Part shown: positions 6,090-8,165 of the stretch, piece after piece
How positions within the stretch are numbered: the first letter of the stretch is position 1
How the letters are laid out: every line of letters begins with the position of its first letter
Assembly: GCA_004298915.1 (NCBI GenBank)
Contig: SCTE01000482.1
Coordinates: 1-8,165, forward strand
DNA: 8,165 bases
Reading direction: 5' to 3'
Source of the DNA: Chloroflexota bacterium
GTDB lineage: Bacteria > Chloroflexota > Limnocylindria > Limnocylindrales > CSP1-4
Notes under the pieces: generated by a model
Database searches by the model: none
Told to the model about the DNA's origin: nothing
What the model saw: the letters and a program-made list of their open reading frames with translations, nothing else
Position numbers and translations under genes: made by a program

Positions 6090-6348
6090 GAAGGTGGAGC
6101 GATTTTTCAGTCCGTGGCGAGGCGCACCGCTCCTTTGAACATCTGCTGCGCCTGCAAGGGCTCACATGGGTCCGGATGTCGGCTGAAACTCCCCCAGGGT
6201 CCCGCCATGCGGGCAGCGCGAACATCATTGTGAACGCCCCTGAGTGACGCGTCCATCGCGATGATCCGTGAATCAGAACTCGTCGCTTGTAGGGCCCATT
6301 CCGCTGCCGCCCGACCCGCCGGCGGAGGACGAGCTGCCGTTCTGACGG
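6090..6348. other. Gene-free gap with a possible IS21-like end
   Basis: No convincing gene. After the XRE stop a weak stem (GGAGCG 6096-6101 / CGCTCC 6128-6133, followed by TTT) has a loop too long for a good terminator. At 6177-6195 TGTCGGCTGAAACTCCCCC resembles the TGT-starting ends of IS21-family elements, but only one copy is seen and no transposase is present. Next is a perfect small hairpin, CCCGC-CAT-GCGGG (6201-6213). On the minus strand at 6345-6273 there is a Gly/Ser-rich open frame ending GPTSDEF-stop without a start codon. This looks like remnant DNA. Confidence 0.4.
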
Positions 6349-6955
6349 TCAGGCGAGGGCGGCCGTTATCTTCGCCGTCAGGTCGGCTAGCCGATGCACC
6401 TCACCGGGCGTGACCACCAGGCGCTGCCCGACGGCGTAGCGCGAGTCCTCGGCCTTGAGGACGTAGTCGGCATCGACGAGGCCGTCCTCGTGGGCCAGAA
6501 CATGTCGGGCCTGGACCAGGCGCACGAGATCAGCGTGCTCCGGCACGCTCAGCATTTCGGCGTACGTCTTGCCGATGGCCCCGCTCCAGAAGGTGTCAGC
6601 TTGCCCAGGTTCTGGACGGCGTTGTGCGGCGCGGGCTTGGCGAGCCCGGTCGGGGTCGCGTTGTAGGCGGCCTCGGCAAACCGTTGGAAACTCGACCAGA
6701 CCCGCACCAAGCTGTTCTCGGCCAAGTGCCGCGCGGCGTCCGCGGCCTCGTCGCGGTCCTCGACCACCTCTGGCATCTTCTCGGCCAGGTTCATTGATGC
6801 GCGCACCTTGACGAGCGCGCCCGCGAAGGTCGTGCGGGCGCTGTTGTGCCGCAGGCCGGGCAGAAGAAGGCTGCATCGGATGCGCCGTCATCCATGAACT
6901 TGCCCATCTCGTCGAGCGCCGGCACGGTCCCAAATTCCAAGCCCTGATGGACCAT
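6349..6955 (-). pseudogene. Broken zinc-ribbon protein of an uncharacterised family
   Basis: Three consecutive frames on the minus strand read as one protein if two single bases are restored. Frame 1, from ATG 6955 (or TTG 7048): QGLEFGTVPALDEMGKFMDD, then FFCPACG. Frame 2, from about 6847: HNSARTTFAGALVKVRASM, through SSFQRFAEAAYNA to HNAVQNLGK at 6600. Frame 3: DTFWSGAIGKTYAEML, then RLVQARHVLAHEDGLVDADY, YAVGQRLVVTPGEVHRLADL, to TGA 6349. One C lost from GGC-CAC (near 6848) and one G lost from AAG-GCT (near 6600) would explain both shifts. The restored protein is 202 residues. It resembles a conserved uncharacterised bacterial family with CPxCGHNSA, SFQR and RHLLAHREGIVD motifs; RHxLAH in a helical protein recalls HEPN-like RNases, which is only an inference. 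It lies downstream of ThiF and DUF6527 on the same strand, so probably the same operon. Sequencing error is an alternative to true decay. Confidence 0.7.
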
Positions 6956-7102
6956 TTCCTGCCGGACTGGAGATCGCGACGCACGGAGCTCGGGTTGCCT
7001 CTCGGGCACCAACACTGGAGTTAGCCCTTGACGGAGCGGCACCGGCAACCGAGCTCGCGCCTCCCTCCACAGGTTCTGATGCCGGACCGTCCGTCCGAAC
7101 TT

Positions 7103-7498
7103 CTATTGACGTCTCGCAATCCAGCCTCGGATCCAAGCGATCAGACCCTGCTGCCATCCGGCCTCGACTCGCACCGCGGGCTCCGCGGCTCCTTCCCTCC
7201 ATCGGGCGACCTGTTCCCGGGACCACGTCGCCGCCCAGACCACCGCATCGCGGGTGATCCAGTAGTGAGACCTGCAGGCCAAGCCCCAGTTGCCCACCGA
7301 CGGTCGCAGCGACACCGTTCCATCAAACGTCAGCGTCCAATCATCTCGACCCAGCGGGGTAACGACCTCTTCGCCGCAGCCGGTCGGGCAGAGATGAACC
7401 GCTGTCCGGTAGCGCATCGACACGTACAGGACGCCGGCTTGAAGCCGGTCAGGGATGGCATCCACGAACCTGTGGCAAAGGGCAACGGGCTGCCTCAT
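7103..7498 (-). CDS. DUF6527 family zinc-binding protein
   Basis: A 131-residue cytoplasmic protein of the DUF6527 family. Recognised from the order of motifs RLQAGVLYVSMRYRTAVHLC (19-37), CGEEVVTPL (41-49), WTLTFDGTVSL (54-64), PSVGNWGLACRSHYWI (66-81) and VVWA (86-89). Cys37 and Cys41 with Cys75 and His78 (His35 also near) are likely zinc ligands in a treble-clef-like fold. The C-terminal 40 residues are Trp- and Arg-rich, ending WIRGWIARRQ. Members commonly sit next to ThiF/E1-like, E2-like, JAB peptidase and multi-ubiquitin genes in bacterial ubiquitin-like operons, where a conjugation-related role has been proposed; the biochemical function is not known to me. The ATG overlaps the ThiF stop as ATGA, so both are made together. 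The frame is intact. Confidence 0.85.
   Translation of the reverse strand: MRQPVALCHRFVDAIPDRLQAGVLYVSMRYRTAVHLCPTGCGEEVVTPLGRDDWTLTFDGTVSLRPSVGNWGLACRSHYWITRDAVVWAATWSREQVARWREGAAEPAVRVEAGWQQGLIAWIRGWIARRQ
7495..7498 (-). promoter_or_regulatory. ATGA overlap, ThiF to DUF6527
   Basis: On the minus strand the ThiF stop TGA (7497-7495) overlaps the DUF6527 start ATG (7498-7496). This supports both ends and implies coupled synthesis in a fixed ratio. Confidence 0.75.
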
Positions 7499-8165
7499 GC
7501 CTCGTCGTCGTTGATCAGGTTGTTGGTGTCGGTCTGATAGTTGAACTCGCGGTCATGCCCGAGGTCGCGGTAGTTGCCGAAGTGCTTCTTCCACCGAATG
7601 ACCGCGAGCGCCGCGTTCAGGGCGTTAAGCTCTGCGATCTGCACGTTCTGGGAGTAGTCGTCGAGCCCACCGGCGCCGACTGCGACATCGGCTGGGCGCT
7701 CAGGCGTTGAGATCGTGACGCGAAGGATGCCGGCGAGTTTGCCGTCCTCCTCGGCCACGCCCATGCCGACATCGATGAAGGGCGTGCCCTGCATGCGGAT
7801 CTGCTCGACCACGGCCCGCTTCGCCTGGCCCGGATCCATGCTGAGGAATACGAAGTCCATCCCACCGAGCCCGCCGAGGTTCGTCTCGTCAAGGAAGCCA
7901 GGGTGCGGAATGACGCCGCGGTGGATCTTCGAGTAGACGGCGGTCCAATGCTCGACCTTGCGAGCGCCGAGCTCCTCGATGGCGGCGGCGCCAGGGGCAC
8001 GGAATGCGTTGTGCTGTCCGAAGACGTCGCCGTCGAACAGGTGGATCTCGCGGACGTGGGTCTTGGCGATCAGGTCGAGGATGTAGGAGCCGGTCCCGCC
8101 CAAGCCGACGATGCCAATCCGGAGCCCGGCAAGGCGCTCGGCCAGCGCGGCGATTCCGGCGCGCG
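7495..8165 (-). CDS. ThiF/E1-like adenylyltransferase, N-terminus outside window
   Basis: The frame enters at the window edge and ends at TGA 7495; 222 residues are visible. ThiF/MoeB/E1 enzymes use ATP to adenylate the C-terminal glycine of a ubiquitin-like protein or sulfur carrier. Visible motifs: the nucleotide-binding loop RIGIVGLGGTGSYILDLIAK, the second acidic strand HLFDGDVFGQHNAFRAPG (pattern DxDxV...N..R), a Lys in GARKVEHW, the DFVFLSMD strand and the TPFIDVGMGV strand of the Rossmann-like fold. The ending FNYQTDTNNLINDDEA is short, so no ubiquitin-fold domain follows. The visible part contains no Cys at all: no thioester Cys and no CxxC zinc pairs of the MoeB/ThiF type. The DUF6527 partner points to a ubiquitin-like conjugation operon rather than thiamine or molybdopterin synthesis. 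Missing N-terminal DNA may encode a fused E2- or JAB-like domain. Confidence 0.88.
   Translation of the reverse strand, partial: RAGIAALAERLAGLRIGIVGLGGTGSYILDLIAKTHVREIHLFDGDVFGQHNAFRAPGAAAIEELGARKVEHWTAVYSKIHRGVIPHPGFLDETNLGGLGGMDFVFLSMDPGQAKRAVVEQIRMQGTPFIDVGMGVAEEDGKLAGILRVTISTPERPADVAVGAGGLDDYSQNVQIAELNALNAALAVIRWKKHFGNYRDLGHDREFNYQTDTNNLINDDEA

Noticed and set aside
6096..6136. Rho-independent terminator after the XRE gene
   Set aside because: Only a 6-bp stem with a 26-base loop and three T residues; too weak to call.
6349..6984. Single 211-codon frame as an intact gene
   Set aside because: Only its last 80 or so codons match the protein family; the rest is out of frame relative to the zinc-ribbon and SFQR segments.
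7028..7537. 169-codon plus-strand frame
   Set aside because: Antisense of DUF6527, whose motifs are clear on the minus strand.
1..8165. tRNA, rRNA, CRISPR array or attachment-site repeats
   Set aside because: None seen by eye. No cloverleaf-like sequence lies near the recombinase and no regularly spaced short repeats occur other than the protein repeats and the CGTAT block.

Overview
The window is high-GC bacterial DNA with tightly packed genes on both strands. It has an Sec-exported Ig-repeat surface protein, a lipoprotein with a classical lipobox, and starts that look leaderless or depend on ATGA overlaps. This fits a Chloroflexota or Actinomycetota environmental genome, but no phylogenetic marker is present and the taxon is an inference from base composition and protein style.

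Left part (1-2866, minus strand). Two genes for exported proteins form one transcription unit. The upstream gene (2866-1985) encodes a secreted or membrane-anchored protein of about 293 residues that resembles LppX/LprAFG-type lipid-binding proteins. Its stop overlaps, as ATGA, the start of a large secreted protein (1988-1, running off the window). That protein has three tandem repeats of about 107-117 residues, each opening with DFTTPNEGT, followed by a further Ig-like domain.

Middle (2867-4824). A divergent intergenic region holds a 20-bp near-palindrome over the -10 box and start codon of a tyrosine recombinase (3045-4274, plus). The recombinase has all its catalytic residues and looks leaderless. 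A 94-residue acidic protein of unknown function (4271-4555) follows it through an ATGA overlap. Between this pair and the next gene is a decayed minus-strand relic of the C-terminus of a type I restriction subunit, HsdR (about 4540-4778), with a frameshift and an in-frame stop.

Right-middle (4825-6350). A lipoprotein with a C-terminal OB-fold-like domain (minus) is divergent from a small XRE regulator (plus) that resembles R-M controller (C) proteins. Three CGTAT direct repeats lie between them, over the lipoprotein promoter. The next stretch of about 260 bases has no gene, but holds a possible orphan end of an IS21-like element and an orphan Gly/Ser-rich reading frame.

Right part (6349-8165, minus). 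An E1-like ThiF adenylyltransferase (N-terminus outside the window) overlaps by ATGA with a DUF6527 protein. This pair is typical of bacterial ubiquitin-like conjugation operons. Downstream on the same strand is a zinc-ribbon protein of a conserved uncharacterised family, broken by two single-base deletions. Overall the window reads as a genome-island boundary: a recombinase, remains of a restriction system, a C-protein-like orphan regulator, and one edge of a ubiquitin-like, probably defensive, operon beside surface-protein genes.
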